Part shown: piece by piece, positions 1 through 6,489 of the stretch
Position numbering within the stretch: the first letter of the stretch is position 1
Layout: each line of letters opens with the position of its first letter
Assembly (NCBI GenBank): GCA_018713425.1
Contig: DVOT01000053.1
Span: 1 to 10,187 of the forward strand
Direction: 5' to 3'
DNA length: 10,187 nt
Origin: Alectryocaccomicrobium faecavium
GTDB lineage: Bacteria > Bacillota > Clostridia > Christensenellales > Aristaeellaceae
Notes under the pieces: generated by a model
Database searches by the model: none
What the model saw: the letters and a program-made list of their open reading frames with translations, nothing else
Told to the model about the DNA's origin: nothing
Translations under genes and position numbers: made by a program

Positions 1-129
1 GTCCGCGCCCTGGGCGAGCGCCACTTCAAAGGCGTCCAGCGTGTTACAAGGGATGTTGCCGCCCCACACGCCCCGGTGCGCGGTGATCAGCGTGCGCGCG
101 AAGGCATCGCGCTTCAAATCAAAGTTCAT
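1..129 (-). CDS. Glycerophosphodiester phosphodiesterase family protein, N-terminal fragment (runs off left edge)
   Basis: Only the first 43 residues are in the window, beginning ATG at 129 and open to base 1. They carry the family's N-terminal signature: A-H-R-G at residues 17-20, then a P-x-N-T segment, then an A-F-x-x-A-L-A-Q-G-A-D stretch. GDPD enzymes hydrolyse glycerophosphodiesters to an alcohol plus glycerol-3-phosphate; His and Arg of the H-R-G motif are active-site residues. The metal-binding E-x-D motif would lie just beyond the window. No signal peptide is visible, so a cytoplasmic protein is likely. A good Shine-Dalgarno (AAGGAGG, 139-145) sits 9 nt upstream, inside the end of the regulator gene, and the two reading frames overlap by 11 bp, implying translational coupling. 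Oddity: the usual Glu of the P-E-N-T segment is Cys (P-C-N-T). Family assignment is fairly secure; substrate is unknown. Confidence 0.8.
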   Translation of the reverse strand, partial: MNFDLKRDAFARTLITAHRGVWGGNIPCNTLDAFEVALAQGAD

Positions 130-2386
130 GGTGAGGATCCTCCTTTTCTTGGTTCTGCCGCAGCAGATATTCGCTGGGGGTAATGCCCGTTACGCGCTTG
201 TACGCGCGGCCGAAAGCGGTAGGGCTGTTGTAGCCCACGGCAAGGCTGATTTCCGTGATGCGCATTTTGCCCTGCGTAAGCAGCTCGTTCGCGCGGTTTA
301 CGCGCAGGTGTTCCACATATCCGGAAAACGGCTGTCCGAGCAGGCTCTTGATGCGGCTGGAAACATAACTTTCGCTGCGGCCAAAGTGCGTGGCCAGCAT
401 GGTTATGCTCAATTCGCTATTGGTAAAGTGCTCCTGGATGAAGACGAGCATTTCCTGGTCCGTCTGTTGGCGCACTTGCTGGCGGTCGATATTGGCTTGC
501 TCGCACATGAGGCCGATGTGGCGGCGCAGCGCGGCAAAGAACGCGCGCGGGTCGCCATCTCCCCGCGGGGCAAGCAATTCCGGCTCTGTGAGCGGCACCC
601 GGTGCTCCGCTTGCACCAGCGTGGATACCATGCGCGAATACAATAGTTCGCACATGTGCGCGGAAAGCGCGCGCTCCTCAAAGTTGTGGCGGAAAATGAT
701 GGAGAGCATCGCTTCGATTTCGTCCTGCGCGGCCCGGTCGATCAGGTTGAGCAGGCGTTCCTCATCGCGCGCGCCGTAATCAAAGCAATCTGCGTCTTTG
801 CGGTAGGATTCCACGGCCAGATAGCGCTCGCTCTTCTGCGCGTCGCCGCGCATCAACCGCCGCGCCTCGCTGAAGGAGCGGCAGGCGTGCCGCAACTGAC
901 TGAAACTGCTGCCCAGATACAGGTGCACGCCCAAACCCAGACCTGTGCGCGCCCGCTGATAGAGCGCATGCAGCGGGGCAAGGTCTCCCTCCGCAGGCGG
1001 ATCGTAGAGCAGCGCGATCTGGTTGTGGTCTTCCAGCAACAGCAGGGTAAACGCGCTGGAAAATTCCCGTTCGAGCAAATCGCGCAGCTGCGCATAGCGC
1101 AAATCGAATTCCGCCAGGGATGCGCGGTCCACATCGTCTTCCATTTCATCGTCAATCACCAGATACAGCGCATGCATGCGCCCCGTAGGGCCGCCTAGCG
1201 TTACGCCCACGTATTCCAGCTGTGTTTCCACCTGTGCCTCGCTGGAATTCAGCCCGTACATGATCTGGCGGAACAGGGCCTCGCGCAATTGCGTGTTTTG
1301 CGTGGTAACCACTTGGCTCAGGGTGTCGCGCTCCTTTTGCAGGTGTGTGAAGGCAGAAGCGATGGAGCGCATATCGCCTTTGCCCGGCGCATGGCGCGCA
1401 AGCCCGATCAGCGGTTCGCGGTTGCGCAGGATGGTAAACACGGCCACGGCGGCCACCAGCGCCATGAGCAGCGCGGTGCAAAGGTACACCCCGCGCAGGC
1501 GTTCGCTGCACTGCTTTTGCAGAAGGTGCGCGGGAATGCCCATGCGCAGCTCAAGCGGAAACTGCGCCGCCTTCACGGAAACGAGATAGTAGTCTTCGCC
1601 ATTGAGGGAAATGGTTTCGTATTCCCCGCTTTCCCCGCCACGGTCCAGAGCGGAAAGGCTGTCGCATTCCGCGCCATAGTGGGAAAGCAGCGTTTCCCCA
1701 CTGGTGAGCTGTACGAACATGCCATCGCCACGCATGGCATCCGCCAGTTGGCTGAGCACGGCGGTTTCATTCAGATAAAATGCGGTTTGCCCGACAATCT
1801 GCCCATTGCCGAGGTTGATAAACGGCTTTACATACAGGATATAGCGCTGCTTTTCCGGGCCAATCTGGGCTTCGGTGGCGGGATAAAACCGCGAACGGCC
1901 ACTGATGGTGAGGATGGTGCCCAGCCATTCCTCATAGGAGAGGCCGCCATATGCGAGCATCCCGCCATAATACCATTCTGGCCGCAAAAACACGCGCCGC
2001 CCCGTGACGATCACGCCGGAAGATTTCCCATACACTAGATAATCCTCTAGGATGCCGTTGGTGTCGGAATAGTACATCAATTCTTCGCGCAGCGCAAGCA
2101 GATTTGAAACTAGCGGCGCGCCTTCCGAGGCGTATAACACTTTGGTGAGCGGTTCATAGTGATTCAGCGTGGCGCTAAAGGCATCAAGACCTGCCAGCGT
2201 GCGTTCCAGCAGGCGCATGGAATCGTTCAGCGCCAGCAGGTGGTATTCCATGCTTTCTTCCAGCATCAGCTGGTACGTGGATTGCGAAGTTGCGCCGCTG
2301 AGCACGCACAGAATGGCGAGGATCAAAAGATACGGCAAGGAGAAGCGGATCAGCGTGCGGAACCGTATGGTTGTTCGTTTGTTCAC
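119..2386 (-). CDS. Membrane-anchored AraC-family transcriptional regulator
   Basis: A 755-residue one-component regulator. Residues about 15-31 form a first membrane helix; about 32-299 form an extracellular sensor region (Cache-like by layout, not by a recognisable motif); about 300-320 form a second helix. A cytoplasmic region of about 330 residues follows, then a C-terminal AraC double helix-turn-helix at about 656-745, including I-T-E-I-S-L-A-V-G-Y and the terminal T-G-I-T-P-S-E-Y signature. There is no receiver domain. The layout matches Bacillus YtdP/YesS-type regulators, which sit beside LplABC-type sugar transporters. The GTG start at 2386 is preferred over an in-frame ATG at 2449: it has an AGAGGAG ribosome site 6 nt upstream, whereas the ATG would lie within about two bases of the predicted transcription start. 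It is predicted to activate the neighbouring transporter genes (inference). Its 3' end overlaps the downstream GDPD-family gene. Confidence 0.9.
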   Translation of the reverse strand: MNKRTTIRFRTLIRFSLPYLLILAILCVLSGATSQSTYQLMLEESMEYHLLALNDSMRLLERTLAGLDAFSATLNHYEPLTKVLYASEGAPLVSNLLALREELMYYSDTNGILEDYLVYGKSSGVIVTGRRVFLRPEWYYGGMLAYGGLSYEEWLGTILTISGRSRFYPATEAQIGPEKQRYILYVKPFINLGNGQIVGQTAFYLNETAVLSQLADAMRGDGMFVQLTSGETLLSHYGAECDSLSALDRGGESGEYETISLNGEDYYLVSVKAAQFPLELRMGIPAHLLQKQCSERLRGVYLCTALLMALVAAVAVFTILRNREPLIGLARHAPGKGDMRSIASAFTHLQKERDTLSQVVTTQNTQLREALFRQIMYGLNSSEAQVETQLEYVGVTLGGPTGRMHALYLVIDDEMEDDVDRASLAEFDLRYAQLRDLLEREFSSAFTLLLLEDHNQIALLYDPPAEGDLAPLHALYQRARTGLGLGVHLYLGSSFSQLRHACRSFSEARRLMRGDAQKSERYLAVESYRKDADCFDYGARDEERLLNLIDRAAQDEIEAMLSIIFRHNFEERALSAHMCELLYSRMVSTLVQAEHRVPLTEPELLAPRGDGDPRAFFAALRRHIGLMCEQANIDRQQVRQQTDQEMLVFIQEHFTNSELSITMLATHFGRSESYVSSRIKSLLGQPFSGYVEHLRVNRANELLTQGKMRITEISLAVGYNSPTAFGRAYKRVTGITPSEYLLRQNQEKEDPHHEL

Positions 2387-2457
2387 AAAGCGCTCCTCTC
2401 TGTTTACAAAGCGCCGCGTTGGCCAAGCGCCAATGGGCGGCTCATGCATCTTCCTTA

Positions 2458-2486
2458 ATTATAGCATGTTCGCGGCTCTTCCGCAA
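2458..2486 (-). promoter_or_regulatory. Promoter of the AraC-type regulator gene
   Basis: A perfect -10 box TATAAT (2458-2463) lies 17 bp downstream of a weak -35 TTGCGG (2481-2486). Transcription would begin near 2451, giving a leader of about 65 nt before the GTG start at 2386. It lies between the terminator of the upstream transporter operon and the regulator gene, so the regulator and the following GDPD-family gene probably form a separate transcription unit. The weak -35 box and an overlapping inverted repeat suggest regulated or modest expression (inference). Confidence 0.7.
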
Positions 2487-2497
2487 TCGCAAATTGC
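2483..2497. repeat. Short inverted repeat overlapping the -35 box of the regulator promoter
   Basis: GCAAT (2483-2487) and ATTGC (2493-2497) form a 5-bp inverted repeat with a 5-bp spacer, covering most of the -35 box. It could be an operator half-site pair, but arms this short can easily occur by chance. Confidence 0.3.
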
Positions 2498-2519
2498 ACG
2501 CGATGAGTCCTATGGATAG

Positions 2520-2553
2520 AAAAATGGGGGAGACGGCCCGAAGGCGCTCCCCC
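2520..2553 (-). terminator. Intrinsic terminator of the transporter operon
   Basis: On the minus strand GGGGGAG pairs with CTCCCCC (7 bp; plus-strand 2547-2553 with 2526-2532). An inner GCC-TTCG-GGC tetraloop stem lies within, and a run of five T follows after one A. It lies 33 bp after the stop codon of the solute-binding protein gene and separates that operon from the regulator's promoter. Confidence 0.85.
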
Positions 2554-2586
2554 TGTTTTGAGGTTTGCGATGGCCTGGCAAGTCGC

Positions 2587-4188
2587 TTACAGCGCGTAGT
2601 ACTGCGTCAGAAGTTCCAGATAGGCATCCAGGCCGACGGCATCCAGCTCGTCGAGGTAGGCCTGCCAATCGCTGTCGTTGTTGATGTCGCGCAGGCCGAG
2701 GATGAACTCGGTGTAGGCCATGCGCACAGTGTCGTTGATGAGCGTGGCATATTCGTTCATGGAGTTGATCAGGTCGGTATCCGCACTCCAGGTCACCAGC
2801 GGGATGTTGGTATCCACCCAATAGGGCTGATAGGCCTTGCCCGCCACATAGAGCACATAGCTGTTGTTGGTGTTGAAAACGGTTTCATCCAGGCTGGCCG
2901 CATAGCGGATGGATTCGCGGTCGTACTTGGGAACGGAGTTTTCACCGAAACGGAAATTGGAAGTGTAGGAGTCTTTGAGGGCTGCCACAGAGGGCTCCGT
3001 GCCGTTGATGGCGGGGACATCGCGGTATTCGTAGTCCTCGCCTTCCACCATGCCCCAGTGCTGCGCGAAGGAGCCTTCCTCACCCACCCACCAATCCAGC
3101 CAGCGGATGGCGGTCACGGGATCGGAGCAGGTGGAGGAAATGGCGCACTGCATGGTGAAACTGGTGGTGCCGTTGGCAACCGCGCGGCGCACACCATCCG
3201 CGTCTTCCAGCGGCAGGATGGCTTCATAGTCCGTCCAATTCAGCACGGAGGAATCCACAAACCGGCCTTCCCAGAATGTGGGAATGGCGGCGACTGCGTA
3301 ATTCGCAGGGTCGGAAACGTTGACCAGCGCACGCAATTGGTCGCGATCCTGCACATAGGTTTCCTCGCCGTAGAACAGGCCTTCGCTGTTCAGGTGCGCG
3401 ATCCATTTCAGGCCTTCGCGCCAGGCGTCGCTGTTGGCCTCGAACACGATCTGGCCGTCTTCGATGTGGTAGAACGAATCGGAAGCCTGTGTGAAGGCGT
3501 TCATCAGGTAATATAGCGGCTCGTCTTCGACATTGGTGCTGCCGATCAGGGGGATTTCATCCTGCGCGCCGTTGCCGTTCAAATCGCTGTCGCGGAAGAA
3601 CACGAGCATCTCCTCAAATTCCTCCACGGTGTTGGGCGCGGTTTCATCGCCCACGCTCTCACGGTAGGCGTTCAGCCAGTCCTTTTTCACAAACATCTTG
3701 CGGCGATTGGGCATGTGCAGGCCGCAGTCGGTGGTGAAGAAGGTGTAGATGTTGCCATCCGGTGCGGTGAGGTACTCGCGGAATTCCGGATGCTCTTCCA
3801 GCGCCGCTTTGAGGTTGGGCGCATATTCATCGATCAGGTCGTTCAGCGGCAGCAGCTTGCCCGCGTCCACCATCGTCAGCACCTGCGAGGTGGAAAAGGG
3901 AATCAGCCACAGATCTACGTCCTGCTCGCCCGCGATCATCAGGTTCAGGTCGGTGATATAATCCTGGCTCTGTATCCAGTCGATGTGTACGCCAGTCATC
4001 TCTTCATAGGTCACGTTCATGGTGTTGGTGGCCGGGTCTCTCATGTGTTCCACCCAGGCCGTGAAGGCCGTGAAGGTAATGGGTTCGCTCACCAGAGGGA
4101 AGCCGCTTTCCTCGGCGAACGCGCCCGCGCAGCCTGCAAGGAGCGATAGCGCAAGGGCCAGGCAGAGAAGGGATTTGGAGAATTTCAT
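2587..4188 (-). CDS. Extracellular solute-binding lipoprotein of an LplABC/YtcQ-type sugar ABC importer
   Basis: A 533-residue family 1-type solute-binding protein, the usual length for the LplA/YtcQ subgroup. The N-terminus is a lipoprotein signal: basic M-K-F-S-K, hydrophobic core, then lipobox L-A-G-C with Cys20 as the lipidation site. The mature protein would be tethered outside the membrane, capturing an oligosaccharide for the two permeases encoded upstream. Residues 200-211 form a D-x-D-x-N-x-N calcium-loop-like segment followed by D-E-I-P-L, a hallmark of this subgroup. ATG at 4188 follows AAGGAGG with 8-nt spacing. The gene is last in the permease-permease-binding protein operon, 113 bp after the second permease, and is followed by an intrinsic terminator. 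The sugar bound cannot be read from sequence; relatives handle complex plant or host polysaccharide fragments. Confidence 0.93.
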   Translation of the reverse strand: MKFSKSLLCLALALSLLAGCAGAFAEESGFPLVSEPITFTAFTAWVEHMRDPATNTMNVTYEEMTGVHIDWIQSQDYITDLNLMIAGEQDVDLWLIPFSTSQVLTMVDAGKLLPLNDLIDEYAPNLKAALEEHPEFREYLTAPDGNIYTFFTTDCGLHMPNRRKMFVKKDWLNAYRESVGDETAPNTVEEFEEMLVFFRDSDLNGNGAQDEIPLIGSTNVEDEPLYYLMNAFTQASDSFYHIEDGQIVFEANSDAWREGLKWIAHLNSEGLFYGEETYVQDRDQLRALVNVSDPANYAVAAIPTFWEGRFVDSSVLNWTDYEAILPLEDADGVRRAVANGTTSFTMQCAISSTCSDPVTAIRWLDWWVGEEGSFAQHWGMVEGEDYEYRDVPAINGTEPSVAALKDSYTSNFRFGENSVPKYDRESIRYAASLDETVFNTNNSYVLYVAGKAYQPYWVDTNIPLVTWSADTDLINSMNEYATLINDTVRMAYTEFILGLRDINNDSDWQAYLDELDAVGLDAYLELLTQYYAL

Positions 4189-4216
4189 AGGGGGTTCCTC
4201 CTTGTGTTTTTATCTT

Positions 4217-4235
4217 CAGGTTCCATGAGAACCCG
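4217..4235 (-). other. RNA hairpin between permease and binding-protein genes
   Basis: In the transcript, C-GGGTTC pairs with GAACCT-G (7 bp including one G-U pair) around a TCATG loop. No U-run follows, so it is not an intrinsic terminator. It lies 28 nt upstream of the binding-protein start codon, just before its ribosome site. Such stem-loops often stabilise or mark processed 5' ends that raise binding-protein levels over permeases. That role is an inference. Confidence 0.4.
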
Positions 4236-4301
4236 AGATTTCAAAAGTATAGATGTGTAAAGCCGCCAAAGGGTTGCGAGGGGAAAAGCTTCTGCCAGCA
4301 A

Positions 4302-5219
4302 TTACCCCTTCACCGCGCCGATCATCACACCTTTGACGAAGTACTTCTGCACAAAGGGATACAGGATCATCATCGGCAGCGACGATACTACGATCACCGC
4401 GTATTTCATCAGGTTGCGGCGTGCTTCGGCCTGCGTGTCGGCCATTACGTCGGTCATCAGGCTGTTCATAGCGTTGGCGTTGTTTTCGATGAGGATTTCA
4501 CGGATGAACAGCGTGAGAGGATACATTTCGCGCTTTTTTAAATAGATCATTGCGTCGAAGTAAGAGTTCCATATGCCCACGGCGTAATAGAGCGAAATGA
4601 CCGCCAGAATCGCGCCCGACAGGGGCAGCACAATGGAAACCAGATAACGGATGTTGCCGCAGCCATCCAGGCTGGCGGATTCGCGCAGTTCCCTGGGAAT
4701 CTGCGAGGCAAAGAAGGTACGCATTACAATCACGTTGTATACGCTCATGGCCCCGGGCAGCAATACCGACCAAACGGTGTTGAGCATGCCCAAGTCGCGC
4801 ACCACCAGATAGGTGGGGATCAATCCGCCGCCAAAGTACATGGTGATCATGCACAGCACCATCAGCACATTGCGGGCCTTAAAGTCCGGCACGGACAGCG
4901 GATAGGCGCAGCAAATGGTGACGAACATGGCGATCGCGGTGCCGGCCACCATATAAAACAGCGAATTCGCATAGCCTGTCCAGATGTCCTTATACTGCCA
5001 GACGGCCTCGTAGCTGGCTAGGGTGAAATTGCGCGGGATCAACCACAGGTTCACCAGCCCGGATCCCGCCGAAACCGAGGCCGAAAGGATGTATAGTAGT
5101 GGATAGAGGATGATCACCAGAAAAACCGTCAGCAGTAGGCCATTCACTGCCAGGAAAACCTTGTCGGAGGTACTGTGCCGGATGTGCGCGCCGGGCGCCA
5201 TTTTTTTGGATTCTGCCAT
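4302..5219 (-). CDS. Sugar ABC transporter permease, LplC/YtcP-like (second subunit)
   Basis: A 305-residue inner-membrane permease of the CarB/MalG-like type. Hydrophobic segments lie at about 22-48, 84-107, 117-137, 148-168, 201-219 and 272-289. The cytoplasmic EAA loop, which docks the ATPase, is visible at about 177-199 (E-x-A-x-x-D-G ... I-V-L-P). The C-terminus ends K-G-V-M-I-G-A-V-K-G, the characteristic tail of the YtcP/LplC group. ATG at 5219 is preferred over the in-frame GTG at 5228, because GAGGTGA, which overlaps the stop codon of the preceding permease, stands at correct spacing for it. The gap to the preceding gene is 10 bp, so translation is probably coupled. It would pair with the upstream permease to form the heterodimeric channel. 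Confidence 0.93.
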   Translation of the reverse strand: MAESKKMAPGAHIRHSTSDKVFLAVNGLLLTVFLVIILYPLLYILSASVSAGSGLVNLWLIPRNFTLASYEAVWQYKDIWTGYANSLFYMVAGTAIAMFVTICCAYPLSVPDFKARNVLMVLCMITMYFGGGLIPTYLVVRDLGMLNTVWSVLLPGAMSVYNVIVMRTFFASQIPRELRESASLDGCGNIRYLVSIVLPLSGAILAVISLYYAVGIWNSYFDAMIYLKKREMYPLTLFIREILIENNANAMNSLMTDVMADTQAEARRNLMKYAVIVVSSLPMMILYPFVQKYFVKGVMIGAVKG

Positions 5220-5229
5220 GGAATTCACC

Positions 5230-6198
5230 TCACCAAAGTCCGTTGCCAGACAGCCGGTTGCTGATCTGGTTCACCAGAACGAGCAGGATGGCGTTCACGA
5301 TGGAAACAAACAGGTTGATTGCCGTGGAATAGGAATATTGCGGGATGGAGGATGTGAGCCCCTGCTTGTACACATAGGTGCTGATGACCTCGCTCGCCTG
5401 CAGATTCAGGTTGTTCTGCATGAGGAAAATTTTTTCATAGCCCACGTTCAGCAGGCCGCCGCACTGCATGATCAGCAGGATGCACACTGTGGGCAGAATG
5501 CAAGGGATATCGATGTGCCAAATGCGTTGCAGAATGCCCGCGCCATCTACGATAGCCGCCTCGTGCAGCTCCGCAGGTACGCTGGAAAGCGCGGAAATAT
5601 AAATGATGGAAGCGTAGCCGATGCCTTGCCACACGCCGGTCCACTGGTACACATGGTAGAAGAGTTCCCGCTTGGCCAGGAAATTTACCGGTTCGCCGCC
5701 CAGCGCCTCAATCAACAGGTTGACGGCGCCGGTATTCTTGTCCAGGAATTGGTTGATGATGCCCACCATCACCACAGTGGAGATGAAGTGCGGCGCGTAA
5801 CTGATCATTTGAATGGTTTTGCGGTAACGCGCGCTGGGCAGGTAGTTCAGCATTACCGCCAGCAGGATGGGCAAGGGAAAGGTCGCCACGCCATATAGGC
5901 TGATGAGCAGCGTGTTCTTCAGGATCTGCCAGAACTTTGGCGCTTCGATAAAGCGCTGGATATGCTTGAGACCCACCCAGGGGCTTTCCAGAAAACTGCG
6001 GCTTACCGAATAATCCTTAAAGGCGATTTGCACGCCATACATGGGCCAATACTTGAACAGCGCGAGATAGACGAAGGGAACCAGGGCCAACAGATATAGG
6101 CCAGCGTTCTTTTTCAGTTCCAACTGGATGCGCGCGCCCCATGTGCGCCGCCGCGCGGTGCGGCTGGAATTTTGCACCAAGCTTACCACTTCCCTCAT
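5230..6198 (-). CDS. Sugar ABC transporter permease, LplB/YteP-like (first subunit)
   Basis: A 322-residue permease with six hydrophobic segments at about 31-50, 92-117, 133-152, 188-207, 233-252 and 293-312. The ATPase-docking EAA loop is E-A-A-x-x-D-G-A at 213-220, followed by I-D-I-P at 229-232. The Y-G-V-Q-I-A-F-K-D-Y segment after the first helix is typical of the LplB/YteP group. It is first in the operon, about 19 nt downstream of the predicted transcription start. The start codon is uncertain: the ATG at 6198 lacks a clear ribosome site, while GAGGGA (6191-6196) stands 10 nt before an in-frame TTG at 6180 (13 nt before GTG at 6177). Either alternative would remove only six or seven non-membrane residues. 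No ATP-binding subunit is encoded nearby. Confidence 0.93.
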   Translation of the reverse strand: MREVVSLVQNSSRTARRRTWGARIQLELKKNAGLYLLALVPFVYLALFKYWPMYGVQIAFKDYSVSRSFLESPWVGLKHIQRFIEAPKFWQILKNTLLISLYGVATFPLPILLAVMLNYLPSARYRKTIQMISYAPHFISTVVMVGIINQFLDKNTGAVNLLIEALGGEPVNFLAKRELFYHVYQWTGVWQGIGYASIIYISALSSVPAELHEAAIVDGAGILQRIWHIDIPCILPTVCILLIMQCGGLLNVGYEKIFLMQNNLNLQASEVISTYVYKQGLTSSIPQYSYSTAINLFVSIVNAILLVLVNQISNRLSGNGLW

Positions 6199-6223
6199 TT
6201 TTCAGTTCGAATGCACTGCGCCT

Positions 6224-6252
6224 AGTATAGGCTTTTGAAGCTGTAGTGTCAA
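6224..6252 (-). promoter_or_regulatory. Near-consensus promoter of the transporter operon
   Basis: TTGACA (6247-6252) and TATACT (6224-6229) are separated by exactly 17 bp on the minus strand, a near-ideal sigma-A promoter. Transcription would start near 6217, about 19 nt before the ATG at 6198. Its strength suggests that control, if any, is by repression or by a regulator bound at the adjoining direct repeats. Confidence 0.85.
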
Positions 6253-6278
6253 TCAACAATCCTTTTTCGCTCAACAAT
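6253..6278 (-). promoter_or_regulatory. Candidate regulator-binding direct repeat abutting the -35 box
   Basis: Two identical 8-mers, ATTGTTGA on the minus strand (6253-6260 and 6271-6278), are spaced 18 bp apart. The extended match ATTGTTGA-NN-GA-N-A agrees at 11 of 14 positions. The proximal copy directly adjoins TTGACA, and its extension runs into that box. AraC-family proteins typically bind direct repeats spaced about two helical turns apart just upstream of -35, so this is a candidate site for the AraC regulator encoded downstream (inference). Confidence 0.5.
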
Positions 6279-6436
6279 TGCTTGAACTGAAGGAATGTTT
6301 TTATAATATTTACCGCAAGTGCGTGAAGGAAAGGCTATTTTGCTTACCATTGCCGTATATTGTAAAAAGTGACTGCGAAATTTGCCGGAACGTAAAAAGC
6401 GCAGTGATGGCTGCGAAGGAACAGCTTTGCGGGCAT

Positions 6437-6467
6437 AAAAACGCCCCGCGAAATGCTTCGCGGGGCG
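6437..6467 (-). terminator. fba: Strong intrinsic terminator after fba
   Basis: An 11-bp perfect GC-rich stem (6442-6452 with 6457-6467) closes a 4-nt loop and is followed on the minus strand by TTTTT (6437-6441). It begins 22 nt after the aldolase stop codon and isolates fba from the transporter operon. The opposite strand lacks a T-run, so it acts in one direction. Confidence 0.93.
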
Positions 6468-6489
6468 CTGGATTGAAATGCGCGGTTGA

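Larger units (their letters stand above)
6201..6291. repeat. 8-bp inverted repeat flanking the transporter promoter
   Basis: TTCAGTTC (6201-6208), in the untranslated leader next to the start codon, is mirrored by GAACTGAA (6284-6291) upstream of the direct repeats. The two arms enclose promoter and candidate operator. It could be a looping operator or chance; nothing else supports it. Confidence 0.3.

Noticed and set aside
133..142. Perfect 10-bp palindrome GAGGATCCTC at the GDPD-family ribosome site
   Set aside because: With no loop it cannot form an intramolecular hairpin. It arises from the ribosome site plus a few codons, so it is not taken as an operator.
2371..3516. Plus-strand open frame of 381 codons
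   Set aside because: It crosses the regulator promoter, a terminator and most of the binding-protein gene in antisense; no ribosome site or domain.
4279..4309. AGGGG/CCCCT pairing around the stop codon of the second permease
   Set aside because: Only 5 bp across a 21-nt loop and no following U-run, so it is not a credible terminator or attenuator.
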